Of a DNA stretch of 64,000 nucleotides, positions 1 through 8,581 are shown in pieces. Both the position numbers and the translations under genes were made by a program. The notes below the pieces were generated by a model. The model had not been told where the DNA came from. It saw nothing but the letters and a program-made list of their open reading frames with translations, and did not search any database. Where the stretch lies: positions 310,001 to 374,000 of the forward strand of contig DASPKM010000010.1 in NCBI GenBank assembly GCA_035628135.1. Direction: 5' to 3'. Positions within the stretch are counted from its first letter, which is position 1, and the number at the start of each line of letters is the position of its first letter. Origin of the DNA: DASPKM01 sp035628135. GTDB lineage: Bacteria; Bacteroidota; Bacteroidia; Chitinophagales; Chitinophagaceae.

Positions 1-2121
1 AATATATGCTGGCGTAACGTTCAGCGCTTTAACGACATGCATTTGGCTAAGCTGAATGTTCTTAAAGCCCAAGGCTTCATACTCCTTAATATATTGCGGA
101 GTGATGCCCTGGCTTTTGAGCGGTGCCATGTCAGAAGGCCTGATGTGTGTGTAGCCCGCGTCCTGGAAGCTTTTTACGTAATCGGCAGTAACACCCAGGG
201 CTTTCATGGGTATGATCTCACTGGGTGAAAGATTGTTAAAGCCCACGGCCTTGAACGAATTGATATAATCCAGGGTGATGTTTTGCGCTTTGAAAGGCAA
301 TACATCGGTAGGCGACAGATTCTTGAAACCCATATCCTGCAGGTTTTTCACAAAATCCGGTGTGACGCCCAGCGACTTCAGGGGAATGGCATCCTTTGCA
401 GAAAGGTTCCATCCTACGGCCTTAAACGAATTGATGTATTCTGTTTCGATGTTCAGCGCTTTCAAAGCAACCATTGCTTCCGCATCTTCATCATCACCTT
501 CTTTTACTACGCCCGAGCTTTTCATTTTCGCAAGGTATTCCTTATCGATGCCCTGGGCTTTAAAGGTGATGATCTTATTGGCGGAGATATCCTTGTAACC
601 GGCGTCCTGTATTTCCTTGACATATTCTGCGGTAATGTTCAAAGCCTTCAGGGTTACGAAGTCGTGCGGCTCGAGATTCCTGAAATGGCTGCGCATTGAG
701 TTGATGAAAGGCTCTGTTACTTTCAACGCGGCGAGCGGAACAAGGTCGTCTTTGTCGAGCTCATCGAAGCCCTTCGACTTCAACATCTGCAGGTAAGACC
801 TTTTCACATCTACGAAGAAGAAGGTCATCAGGTCGCGTTCGTTCAGCTTTCCGATTCCCTGGCTGTTCATGTGTGCGGCGTATTGTTGGTCGGGCGTAAA
901 CTTGTAACGTCCCATGCCTTCATTGCCTTCGAACTTGCCGGTGAAGTGCATAGTGCCGGCTTCACGTGTAAGCGAGAAGCTGCCAGACTGTCCCCTGGGC
1001 AGGTTGGAGAATTCGCTCACGTCAAAAGTAGTCCCATTAAAGGAATTACCATTCTCCTCATCATCGCGCTTGAAATGAAAGGAGATCTTGTTGTTCTTGA
1101 TGGTAGCGAACCATACCCCTTCTGTGTCAATGTCTGACCAACCGCTTTTGTGTTCGGTCTTTTGGACTTTGTCGCCTCCTTTATCGCCAGTTTGGTTTGC
1201 ATAAACAGTTGGCTTGTTCAATACGGCGGCGAATAACACCAGCAGCGGTAACAGGAAAAAATATTTCCATGCTGTGTGTACGTTAGATTTTTTGGCGTTC
1301 ATCATGACTATACGTTTTTTAAGTAGTGACTGATTATAATTCGTAGTAAGGCTAAGCGGGAAATGCGGTGTGGAAACTTTGAGAAGGCTTAGCTGGTAGC
1401 TCGACTTCTCCACTTCCTGGCGTTGGACCAGGTGGTCGTCTGTCAGGAACTCCAGGTTGCTTTCCACTTCCTTGCGGTACAACCAAGCAAATGGATTGAA
1501 CCATTGGAAGATCAATACCAGCTCCGCGAACAATATGTCGAGGCTGTGGCCCTGGCGTATATGCACTTTTTCGTGCAGCAGTATCTGGTTATAGGTATCC
1601 CAATCGTATTTTTCTGGATTGATAAAAATATTATTGCCGAATGAGCAGGGCGCTTTGTCGCCGCTGATCTCCACAATGCGGAAAGGCCCGTCGATAATTG
1701 CCGGTCTCGTATATGCGCGGTATAATAATACTACAACTTGTGCCAGGAAATTGAGGGCGAATACGATCACACCGAACCAATACAGGTATACGAGCCAGGT
1801 CATCACCTGCTGGAAAGAGATAGTGCTGGACGCCGCAGGCTTTGCGGTTTGCTGTTGAGTAGCTGCAGGCTCTGTAGTATTGCTGGTGAATGTTTCGTTG
1901 GGGCGTGGCAGAGTGACGTGGTCCGGGACCAGTACGGTTTCTGCCTTCCTGAATGAAAGCTGTTGGGGCACGGGCAGCAGTGGCAGGCTGAAAGAAATTA
2001 TAAGGCATATGACCAGTATGTACCGGTTCAGCTTATAAAAGGTTTCCCTTTGCAGCAACAGTTTATAAAAGGCCAGGCAGCCTGTAAGTATTAAACCCGC
2101 ATTGATGATATAAGGTATCAT
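1..2121 (-). CDS. BlaR1-type M56 membrane metallopeptidase with tandem-repeat tail (partial)
   Basis: The 3' end lies beyond the left edge; 707 residues are visible. The ATG overlaps the TGA of the blaI-type gene (ATGA). Hydrophobic helices near residues 4-20 and 34-50 lead to the zinc motif HEKVH (residues 183-187) and a downstream acidic stretch, as in M56 peptidases that cleave BlaI-type repressors. A further helix follows near residue 290, then a presumably periplasmic part. From about residue 408 the protein is a run of roughly 10 units of about 29 residues, each resembling ALGVTPxYIxSFxxxGFxNLSP. No penicillin-binding sensor domain is seen in the visible part, so the ligand is unlikely to be a beta-lactam bound in the classical way. 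Protease call is firm; the signal sensed is unknown. Confidence 0.88.
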   Translation of the reverse strand, partial: MIPYIINAGLILTGCLAFYKLLLQRETFYKLNRYILVICLIISFSLPLLPVPQQLSFRKAETVLVPDHVTLPRPNETFTSNTTEPAATQQQTAKPAASSTISFQQVMTWLVYLYWFGVIVFALNFLAQVVVLLYRAYTRPAIIDGPFRIVEISGDKAPCSFGNNIFINPEKYDWDTYNQILLHEKVHIRQGHSLDILFAELVLIFQWFNPFAWLYRKEVESNLEFLTDDHLVQRQEVEKSSYQLSLLKVSTPHFPLSLTTNYNQSLLKKRIVMMNAKKSNVHTAWKYFFLLPLLVLFAAVLNKPTVYANQTGDKGGDKVQKTEHKSGWSDIDTEGVWFATIKNNKISFHFKRDDEENGNSFNGTTFDVSEFSNLPRGQSGSFSLTREAGTMHFTGKFEGNEGMGRYKFTPDQQYAAHMNSQGIGKLNERDLMTFFFVDVKRSYLQMLKSKGFDELDKDDLVPLAALKVTEPFINSMRSHFRNLEPHDFVTLKALNITAEYVKEIQDAGYKDISANKIITFKAQGIDKEYLAKMKSSGVVKEGDDEDAEAMVALKALNIETEYINSFKAVGWNLSAKDAIPLKSLGVTPDFVKNLQDMGFKNLSPTDVLPFKAQNITLDYINSFKAVGFNNLSPSEIIPMKALGVTADYVKSFQDAGYTHIRPSDMAPLKSQGITPQYIKEYEALGFKNIQLSQMHVVKALNVTPAYI

Positions 2122-2480
2122 TGCTTGTTCGATTTAATCAGTTCAAGAATTTCTTTTAATTCCGATTCGGACAGGTTTTGCTGTTTTGCGAAAAAAGCCA
2201 GCATTCTCGGATAGGAGTTATCGAAATACTGGCTTACGATGTCCTTCATGGCGTGGTGCTGATAATCTTCTTTTGAAATGATGGGAAAGTAGCGGTACAC
2301 GTTTCCTACGGTTTCGTGGTCAAGAAAGCCTTTATCCTCCAGGATTTTGACCATGGTGGCAACGCTGTTGTAATGGGGTTTGGGATCGGGGAGGTGAGGT
2401 ATTATTTCTTTGATGAAAGCTTTTTCCAGTTCCCAGAACACCTGCATGATCTGTTCTTCACGTTTAGCTAATTTGACCAT
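2118..2480 (-). CDS. blaI: BlaI/MecI/CopY-family transcriptional repressor
   Basis: A 120-residue winged-helix repressor of usual family length. The N-terminal part (LAKREEQIMQVFW, then HYNSVATMVKILEDKGFLDH) is the characteristic BlaI DNA-binding domain, and the C-terminal helix-rich part is the dimer and cleavage region. It is translationally coupled to the M56 sensor protease, the normal arrangement in which the protease removes the repressor on stimulation. A perfect palindrome lies 25 bases upstream inside the predicted promoter, so autoregulation is likely. Whether the regulon includes any resistance gene cannot be seen here. Confidence 0.9.
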   Translation of the reverse strand: MVKLAKREEQIMQVFWELEKAFIKEIIPHLPDPKPHYNSVATMVKILEDKGFLDHETVGNVYRYFPIISKEDYQHHAMKDIVSQYFDNSYPRMLAFFAKQQNLSESELKEILELIKSNKQ

Positions 2481-2496
2481 TAGTAGTAATTTGACA

Positions 2497-2526
2497 CAAT
2501 GTTACTACTAATTTATTAGTAGACAA
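2497..2526 (-). promoter_or_regulatory. Promoter of the blaI operon
   Basis: On the minus strand, TTG (2526-2524), a 19-base spacer and TAACATTG (2504-2497) fit the Bacteroidota promoter TTG-N19-TAnnTTTG with one mismatch. Transcription would begin near 2490, just ahead of the blaI ATG at 2480. The spacer is filled exactly by the palindrome at 2505-2522. Confidence 0.5.
2505..2522. promoter_or_regulatory. Probable BlaI operator (palindrome)
   Basis: CTACTAATTTATTAGTAG: perfect 8-base arms around TT. A second inverted repeat re-uses the left arm: ATTAGTAGTAA (2479-2489, reaching the blaI start) with TTACTACTAAT (2502-2512). BlaI-type dimers bind such short A/T-rich palindromes with a TACTA-like half-site; assignment to this repressor is inferred from position. 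Confidence 0.6.
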
Positions 2527-2653
2527 ACTAATTTTTTAGGAGAAGGGTAAAATTTGCAGCTGAGCCCGCCAGTAACTAATTAAATACTAAGAAATTACGG
2601 CCCAAAAAAAAATTTCTGACCCTATCGACTCTATCAGACCCCAGCCGATTATG

Positions 2654-3265
2654 CTATAAATACCCACCCTCAAAAGCCTTCTTCAGCAAAGCCGCCGTAT
2701 TATTCACATTGAACTTCTCCAATATGTTCTTTCGATGAGAAATGACAGTAGTGACCCCAATAAATAATTTCTCCGCGATCTCGCCATTCGTCATACCACT
2801 GCTGATCAATTCCAATACTTCCTTCTCCCTGCGCGTAAGGATGATCTCCTGCTGCTCCTGCTTCCGCATCATGGCAGCTACTTCGAAGCTCAGAAACCGT
2901 CTTCCCTTCGCCGCGGCTTCAATGGCCTCCATCAATTCCTCACGCGAAGCGTTCTTCAATACATAACCCATGGCGCCATGCTCCATCATCTTGGTAATAT
3001 AACTGCCTTGGTTAAATGTACTTAGCGCAATGATCGCAATGCCGGGAAATTGCTGGTTCACTTCGCCGCACAATTCGATACCGCTTTTACCCGGCATGCT
3101 GATGTCCATCAAGATCACATCGGGCCGGTGGTTCTTTAAAAAATATAAGCAGGAATCGGCATTGGTGGCATGACCCATCCATTCTATGTTCTTTTCCTGC
3201 TTCATCATAGAATGAACGCCTTCTATCACCATGTAATGATCGTCGACTATGAACAATTTGATCAT
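2654..3265 (-). CDS. NarL/LuxR-family response regulator
   Basis: 203 residues. An N-terminal receiver domain has the acidic pocket IVDDH (residues 6-10) and phospho-acceptor Asp54 in LMDISMPG. A C-terminal LuxR helix-turn-helix contains LTRREKEVLELISSGMTNGEIAEKL. The ATG overlaps the stop of the upstream kinase gene by four bases, so the two proteins are a cognate pair. Likely targets include the divergent T9SS gene at 5387, because a repeated CTCAT element sits between them (inference). Confidence 0.92.
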   Translation of the reverse strand: MIKLFIVDDHYMVIEGVHSMMKQEKNIEWMGHATNADSCLYFLKNHRPDVILMDISMPGKSGIELCGEVNQQFPGIAIIALSTFNQGSYITKMMEHGAMGYVLKNASREELMEAIEAAAKGRRFLSFEVAAMMRKQEQQEIILTRREKEVLELISSGMTNGEIAEKLFIGVTTVISHRKNILEKFNVNNTAALLKKAFEGGYL

Positions 3266-5244
3266 GCTGCGATATTGAATTCAATAAATACCGAGGTCCC
3301 CTTTTGTGCAGACGACTGCACATCCATATTTCCCTTGAGCGCATGCACGCGGTTACGAATGTTCGCCCAGCCCATGCCCTTGGTGCTCTCCGCCCTTTCC
3401 AGGAAGGCGGTATTAAATCCATGCCCATTGTCTTCTACGGTAATGGAAAAATGACCGTTGTTATAACCTACCTGCACAATGGCCGCCGTGGCCTTTGCAT
3501 GCTTCATTACATTGTTCAGCAGCTCCTGCACGATGCGGTAAATATGTATGGCCACATTCTTATCAACCGAAACGTTCTTCAATCCAAGGCTTTGGTAGCT
3601 TACTTTCAGTGCCCCGCTTTGCTGTACGTAATTGCACATGTCACGCAGCGCATCGTCGAGGCCGAACTTCATGAGGGATTCGGGCATCATATTGTGCGCC
3701 ACGCGGCGTAACTCGTGCACAATCCCATCCAGCATGTCCATATTGCGTGAAAAAGCTTGCTGGTTTTCCGCTGTCATCACCAGGTTTTCCTTCATGTTCG
3801 AAAAAGAAAACTTCACGCCGCTCAGCATGCCACCGAGACTATCGTGCAAATCCTTGGCGAGACGGGTGCGCTCTTCCTCCTGTCCCTGCAGTACTGCCTG
3901 CGTAGCGGCCAGTTGCCTGTCCTTCTCCAGTTGCGCAATCTGTTGTTGCTGCAATACTTTCTCCTGCTCCATTACTTTTTGTTTGCTACGGTATCCATGA
4001 AAGGATACAAAGCCGATAACGCATAAAGCTACAATGGCGCCTCCGAGCGAGTAATTCAACAGTTGTTGCTGCCTGAGGTCAGCCGCCTGCAATTTCAACT
4101 GATCGTTCTTTTTTCCTGTCTCAAATCTTGTTTCCAATTCCTTGGTGGTCCTCGTTATCAGGTCGCTGTTGGACAGCGCATCCAGCGAGTCTATCTTTCG
4201 CCTGTACACATCGAATGTGGCAACGTCGTTATGCTTCAGCAACAACAAGTACGAGTACATTACAAAGATCTCGCGCAACAATTTATTATCTTCTAACTGG
4301 CTGGTTTGTTGCAACCCGATTGTAAAATACCGCTCTGCCTGGTCGAACTGGTGGTTATAAAACAAGGCCTTGCCCATTGCAAGCTGGGCGCGCAGCAGGA
4401 TGTAATCATTTTGCATTTGACGTCCTACATCCTCAAATGAACGCGCATGCGGCAGCATTGCGGCATAATTTCCCTTCAGGTAGGCGATATCCGTCAACCC
4501 CGAATAAATATGTGCAAGAGAATTATACGTGTTCCTGCTTTTTGCAATCTGGAGGGCTTCGTTATAATGCCGTTCAGCAGCTGCATATTGCTTATCATAT
4601 CCCTGGTACAATGCAAGGTTGGTAAGCGTTACCAGGTACGATACAATGTCTTTTCCCCTGAAAATGTCACGGGCCCGCTCGCAATATGCGATGGCTTTTT
4701 TAGTATCGCCCATATTGGAATGGCTCACGGCGATGTTCACCATTACCCTGGCCATGCCCAGGCTATCGTTTGAGCTTTCGTATACCTGCAGGGCTTTGAG
4801 GTAATAGGTAAGTGCAGAATCGTTGCGCTCCTGCATGGAATAGCTCATGGCAATGGTCTTGTACACATCTGCTCTCTGGTAAGGCGTACCCTTTGCATTG
4901 GCGTAATCAAGATTGGCATTGTTCACCTTCATGGCATCGGCATAGTTGCCATTCATATTGTGCAGTTCCGCCAGCTTTACATCGGCATAAATAATTGCAC
5001 CCGCATCATTGGACGTTTTGCCAAGCTTCCTAAGCTTGTCAATGTACGCGGTTGCCGAATCGACATTCATATCGGTCCAGATAAAAACAATGCGCTTCAA
5101 TAACCTTATGGCGGTGGTATCCTGCTTTGTATGCCGCAACAAGGCCGACAGGCTATCCAGCTCGGCTTGCTGAGCCGTGATGGACTGCGCGCAACATAGC
5201 GCCGCCATCAGCCATAAGCATAGCTTCGGGGTGATACGGTTCAT
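3262..5244 (-). CDS. Tetratricopeptide sensor histidine kinase
   Basis: 660 residues. A signal peptide ends near residue 24 (SITAQQ). Tetratricopeptide-like helices fill about residues 30-370, one membrane helix lies near 395-415 (LGGAIVALCVIGFVSF), a coiled coil follows, and then a HisKA_3 dimerisation domain with phospho-His467 in KDLHDSLGG and an HATPase domain (ELLNNVMKH, EDNGHGF, GMGWANI). The layout suggests a periplasmic TPR sensor signalling to the overlapping NarL regulator. A TAGATTTG element on the minus strand (5271-5264) could be the -7 box. The stimulus is not deducible. Confidence 0.92.
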   Translation of the reverse strand: MNRITPKLCLWLMAALCCAQSITAQQAELDSLSALLRHTKQDTTAIRLLKRIVFIWTDMNVDSATAYIDKLRKLGKTSNDAGAIIYADVKLAELHNMNGNYADAMKVNNANLDYANAKGTPYQRADVYKTIAMSYSMQERNDSALTYYLKALQVYESSNDSLGMARVMVNIAVSHSNMGDTKKAIAYCERARDIFRGKDIVSYLVTLTNLALYQGYDKQYAAAERHYNEALQIAKSRNTYNSLAHIYSGLTDIAYLKGNYAAMLPHARSFEDVGRQMQNDYILLRAQLAMGKALFYNHQFDQAERYFTIGLQQTSQLEDNKLLREIFVMYSYLLLLKHNDVATFDVYRRKIDSLDALSNSDLITRTTKELETRFETGKKNDQLKLQAADLRQQQLLNYSLGGAIVALCVIGFVSFHGYRSKQKVMEQEKVLQQQQIAQLEKDRQLAATQAVLQGQEEERTRLAKDLHDSLGGMLSGVKFSFSNMKENLVMTAENQQAFSRNMDMLDGIVHELRRVAHNMMPESLMKFGLDDALRDMCNYVQQSGALKVSYQSLGLKNVSVDKNVAIHIYRIVQELLNNVMKHAKATAAIVQVGYNNGHFSITVEDNGHGFNTAFLERAESTKGMGWANIRNRVHALKGNMDVQSSAQKGTSVFIEFNIAA

Positions 5245-5293
5245 TTAACTGGGTTTTGGTGATCAAATCTACAAACGTTCGGAAAGGTTCTTA

Positions 5294-5334
5294 TCCTCAT
5301 TTATGAGGGTTGAGAAAATCCTCATTTCATAGGA
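5294..5334. promoter_or_regulatory. Two CTCAT-type repeats between divergent genes
   Basis: The palindrome CCTCATTTATGAGG (5295-5308) is followed by a second, imperfect copy CCTCATTTCATAGG (5320-5333); the shared TCCTCATTT starts are 25 bases apart, about 2.5 helical turns. They lie between the kinase gene starting at 5244 and the T9SS gene starting at 5387. Such spaced repeats suit a NarL-type dimer. Function is inferred. Confidence 0.4.
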
Positions 5335-5386
5335 GAGAAAAAGGGCCCACTATGCTCCATTTTTGTTTGGACCAAAACCATCGATT

Positions 5387-8300
5387 ATGAAGAAGCATTT
5401 TTACGCATCGCTTCTGCTGGCGCTTTGCAGCATTGCCAAAGGCCAGACCCTTATCAACGAACAATTTGCGGCCACTGTTATTTCCTTTAGTTCTGAATTT
5501 GCCGCATCGCCTGCTAATTTCAGCGCTGCAAAATTGCTGGGAGTTCCTGAATATTATCCCAACTGCGGCAGCAACGGCAATGCGTGGGCGCCTGCCACGG
5601 CCAATGGCAGCCGCGAATTTTTTGAGCTTGGATTTGCCACGCCGCAGCCCGTCAATACCATCAGGCTGTACCAATCATGGGGACCGGGCGCGGTTGACAC
5701 CATATATCTTAGAAATGCCTCTTCCGGCGCATGGGTCAAAGTGTACGAGACTACCGCAGTGAACCAGGCGGCCTGTCCCGGCACGACGTCCATGCTGCTG
5801 GAAGTTATTATTCCTACTACTGCCTTTAATGTAAATGCTATACGCGTTGCCATCAACTCTCCATTAAACACCAACTGGAATGAATTTGATGCCGTGGGTA
5901 TTGCAAACTTCGACGTGATGCCGGTACAATGGGAACAATATGCATCAGGCATCATCAGCTTCAGCTCAGAGTTCAATCCTTCGCCGGGCAACTTCAGCGC
6001 TGTAAAAGCCACCGGCGCGCCCAATGCGGGTTATGATTGCTCTACCGATCCCAATGCGTGGGCAAGTAACCAGGCCGACAACCAGCGCGAATTTTTAGAA
6101 TTATCCTACGCATACCCTGCTTACATCAACAGGGTGCGCATTTACCAGAATGAAAATCCCGGCGCCATCGATACCATTTACCTGCGCAATGCCAATTCAG
6201 GTGCATGGGTGCAAATTTATTCGGCAACGGCTACCGCAAGGCCTTGCCCGCAAAATGTTTTATTGGAAGTGAACTTTACTAAGACCACTTATCCAGTAGA
6301 TGCGATCCGCATTGCATTGAATTCTCCTGCAGTGGCCGATTGGAACGAGATAGATGCAATAGGCATTAATTCGGAGTTGCCTCCGGGTGCAAAGCGCACC
6401 ATACAAAGCGGCGATTTCAACAACACAGCCGTTTGGGCCGATGGAGTAGTGCCCACCACCTCCGATACTGTTGTCATTGGCTCGGGGCACAACATTAACC
6501 TCAATGCAAATGCAAGCATAGATGGACTGTTCATCAGCAAAGGCGGCACATTGACCATGAACACAGCTAACACATTAACGATCGGGCCTGCAGCAGGCGG
6601 CAGCAGGCAATTGAATGCAGATGGAAGCCTGGTGGTTAGCAGCGGCACGCTGAAAATTGCCGGCAGCATGCGGTTTACAGCAGGATCGGCCTTCAATATG
6701 AGCGGTGGTAATATCAACGTGGATGGAAATGATGGAACACCCGGCGGCAGTGTTCCCGCAGGGGTGAACGTCGTTGATTTTCTTACCGGCATGAGCGCAT
6801 TCAGCTTTACGGGCGGCACGCTTACCGTAGTAGATCCTCCTGCCAATGCCAGTAGCAATGCATTGCGAAGCGCTTTTAGTTTCAGCAGTGGCAGCACTTT
6901 GAAATTCGGAGACGGCCTATCATCCACGGCTGGCGTGAATGTAAATGGATTCGGTGGTAACACCCTTCCCGCGCAATTGGGCAACCTGGTGATAGATGCC
7001 GTGACCGCCACGGGCAACCGCCTGGTTAAACCAACGATTGCGCTTACCATCAACGGCGACTTTACATTGCTATCAGGCAGGTATGAAGCCAGTGGCGTAA
7101 CCACAACTGTACTCGGTAATACTGCCATTACCGGCACGGTACAGCAAAGCAGCACATTCAGAACAACAGGCAACGTTACTATCAATGCGGGCGGTACGCT
7201 GAACAACCAAGGCAATTCATCCATGGTGGTTGGAGGAAACCTGATGAACAATGGTACCATGAACTTTAGTTTCGTATATTTTGCCAACAGCACAGCCGTA
7301 GCTACCACGAATGCGCAAACCATCGGCGGCAGCGGCAACTACAGCCCCCATACCAATGGCACTTTCTTCATCAATAATACCAATGTATCAGGTGTCGCGC
7401 TCAACAGGAACATTAGTATTATAGGTATTAATTTCATCAGCGGCAAGCTGTTTATCGGCAACCATGATCTTACCATCAGCGCGGGCATTGCAGGCAATGC
7501 AAATGCCAACAATTATGTTGTTACCAATGGAACCGGAAGGGTAATAATCTTGCCTGGCTTCGGCAACTTCACCGCGCACATCGGGCCCGATGCCACATCT
7601 TACAATCCTATTGTACATACCGGCATTTCAGCGCACTCCTTTGCATATCGCGTGCGCATAGGGTTCGATCCCGCCAATCCACCATTGAATGACGCGGTAG
7701 TGAACAGGCAATGGACCATCGATGATCTTACAGGAGGGCCCATCAACTCAACCCTCACTTTTCAATGGAATGCCGCACATGAAAATGGAAGCTTCAACCG
7801 GACGATCTCATATGTAGGAAGATATAATGGCACCGAGTGGAAAATGGTATCCACTCCTGCGGCCGCTTCAGGTTCCAATCCTTACACTAAAACAGTGAAC
7901 AATGTTACCACATTCTCGCCCTTTGGAGTGGGAAGCAATGGAGCATTGCCCGTTCATCTTGTAAGCTTTGCAGCTATTAAACAAAACGGGCAGGTGAGAC
8001 TGAACTGGACAACAGAAAATGAAATCGATTTTTCGCATTATGAAGTTGAAAGAAGCAAAGATGGGCTGAACTATGCTACCATCCGCGCTGTTGCTTCAAC
8101 CAATCAGCCAGGCAGTAATAATTACAACGCGGTCGACGCAGTGGGAAACGGTTTATACTATTATCGCCTGAAGCTGGTAAATAAAGATGCGTCCTACGGG
8201 TATAGCAAGATTGTCAGAATAGACATGGAAAAAGCTTTTACCGTAGCAATCTATCCAAATCCTGCTAAAAGCAGGATATATGTGCAGCAACTGAACAAGT

Positions 8301-8464
8301 TTGAACTGGCCGAGATCATTGATATGAATGGAAAAGTAATCCAGCAGCATCAACTGCCGCAACAGGGAGAATACCTGAATGTTCAAAGCTTGCAACCAGG
8401 CATGTATATTTTAAGATTGAAAGGAAAGAACGTAACAGAAACAGTTTGGTTCACCAGGCAATAA
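5387..8464 (+). CDS. T9SS-secreted multidomain surface protein with duplicated discoidin-like module
   Basis: 1025 residues from the ATG at 5387, chosen because it begins directly with a signal peptide (MKKHFYASLLLALCSIAKGQ); a TTG at 5363 would add eight residues. Two homologous units of about 140 residues (roughly 31-173 and 189-327) share ISFSSEF, REFxEL, GAxDTIYLRNAxSGAWV and WNExDAxGI and look like jelly-roll, ligand-binding modules. A long Gly/Asn/Thr-rich stretch with G8- or beta-helix-like repeats follows, then a fibronectin-III-like domain (VNWTTENEIDFSHYEVERS type), then a type A T9SS sorting domain (YPNPAKSRIYV to the end). Probably displayed on or released from the cell surface. 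CATTTTTG at 5358-5365 is a possible -7 box. No catalytic domain recognised. Confidence 0.88.
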   Translation: MKKHFYASLLLALCSIAKGQTLINEQFAATVISFSSEFAASPANFSAAKLLGVPEYYPNCGSNGNAWAPATANGSREFFELGFATPQPVNTIRLYQSWGPGAVDTIYLRNASSGAWVKVYETTAVNQAACPGTTSMLLEVIIPTTAFNVNAIRVAINSPLNTNWNEFDAVGIANFDVMPVQWEQYASGIISFSSEFNPSPGNFSAVKATGAPNAGYDCSTDPNAWASNQADNQREFLELSYAYPAYINRVRIYQNENPGAIDTIYLRNANSGAWVQIYSATATARPCPQNVLLEVNFTKTTYPVDAIRIALNSPAVADWNEIDAIGINSELPPGAKRTIQSGDFNNTAVWADGVVPTTSDTVVIGSGHNINLNANASIDGLFISKGGTLTMNTANTLTIGPAAGGSRQLNADGSLVVSSGTLKIAGSMRFTAGSAFNMSGGNINVDGNDGTPGGSVPAGVNVVDFLTGMSAFSFTGGTLTVVDPPANASSNALRSAFSFSSGSTLKFGDGLSSTAGVNVNGFGGNTLPAQLGNLVIDAVTATGNRLVKPTIALTINGDFTLLSGRYEASGVTTTVLGNTAITGTVQQSSTFRTTGNVTINAGGTLNNQGNSSMVVGGNLMNNGTMNFSFVYFANSTAVATTNAQTIGGSGNYSPHTNGTFFINNTNVSGVALNRNISIIGINFISGKLFIGNHDLTISAGIAGNANANNYVVTNGTGRVIILPGFGNFTAHIGPDATSYNPIVHTGISAHSFAYRVRIGFDPANPPLNDAVVNRQWTIDDLTGGPINSTLTFQWNAAHENGSFNRTISYVGRYNGTEWKMVSTPAAASGSNPYTKTVNNVTTFSPFGVGSNGALPVHLVSFAAIKQNGQVRLNWTTENEIDFSHYEVERSKDGLNYATIRAVASTNQPGSNNYNAVDAVGNGLYYYRLKLVNKDASYGYSKIVRIDMEKAFTVAIYPNPAKSRIYVQQLNKFELAEIIDMNGKVIQQHQLPQQGEYLNVQSLQPGMYILRLKGKNVTETVWFTRQ

Positions 8465-8509
8465 CAGGGAAAAGCGAGCCCCTGGTGGTTCGGGGGTTCG
8501 CGTCCTGTA

Positions 8510-8580
8510 AACACGAATGTTGGAACACGGCATACACGTATAAAAAACCTAACCAGGTACCCGTGCCCAACATTCGTGTT
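8510..8580. terminator. Long hairpin between convergent genes (bidirectional terminator)
   Basis: AACACGAATGTTGG (8510-8523) is perfectly complementary to CCAACATTCGTGTT (8567-8580), and CACGG/CCGTG (8526-8530, 8561-8565) extends the stem. It lies between the stop of the plus gene at 8464 and the stop of the minus gene at 8582, with little U-tract on either side. Confidence 0.6.
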
Positions 8581-8581
8581 G

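Noticed and set aside
1..900. Periodic 87-base repeats that could be taken for a CRISPR or satellite
   Set aside because: The period is an exact multiple of three and encodes a degenerate 29-residue protein repeat in frame.
6289..7338. 349-codon minus-strand frame inside the T9SS gene
   Set aside because: Low-complexity Pro/Leu/Val antisense of a repetitive gene; no start context or domain.
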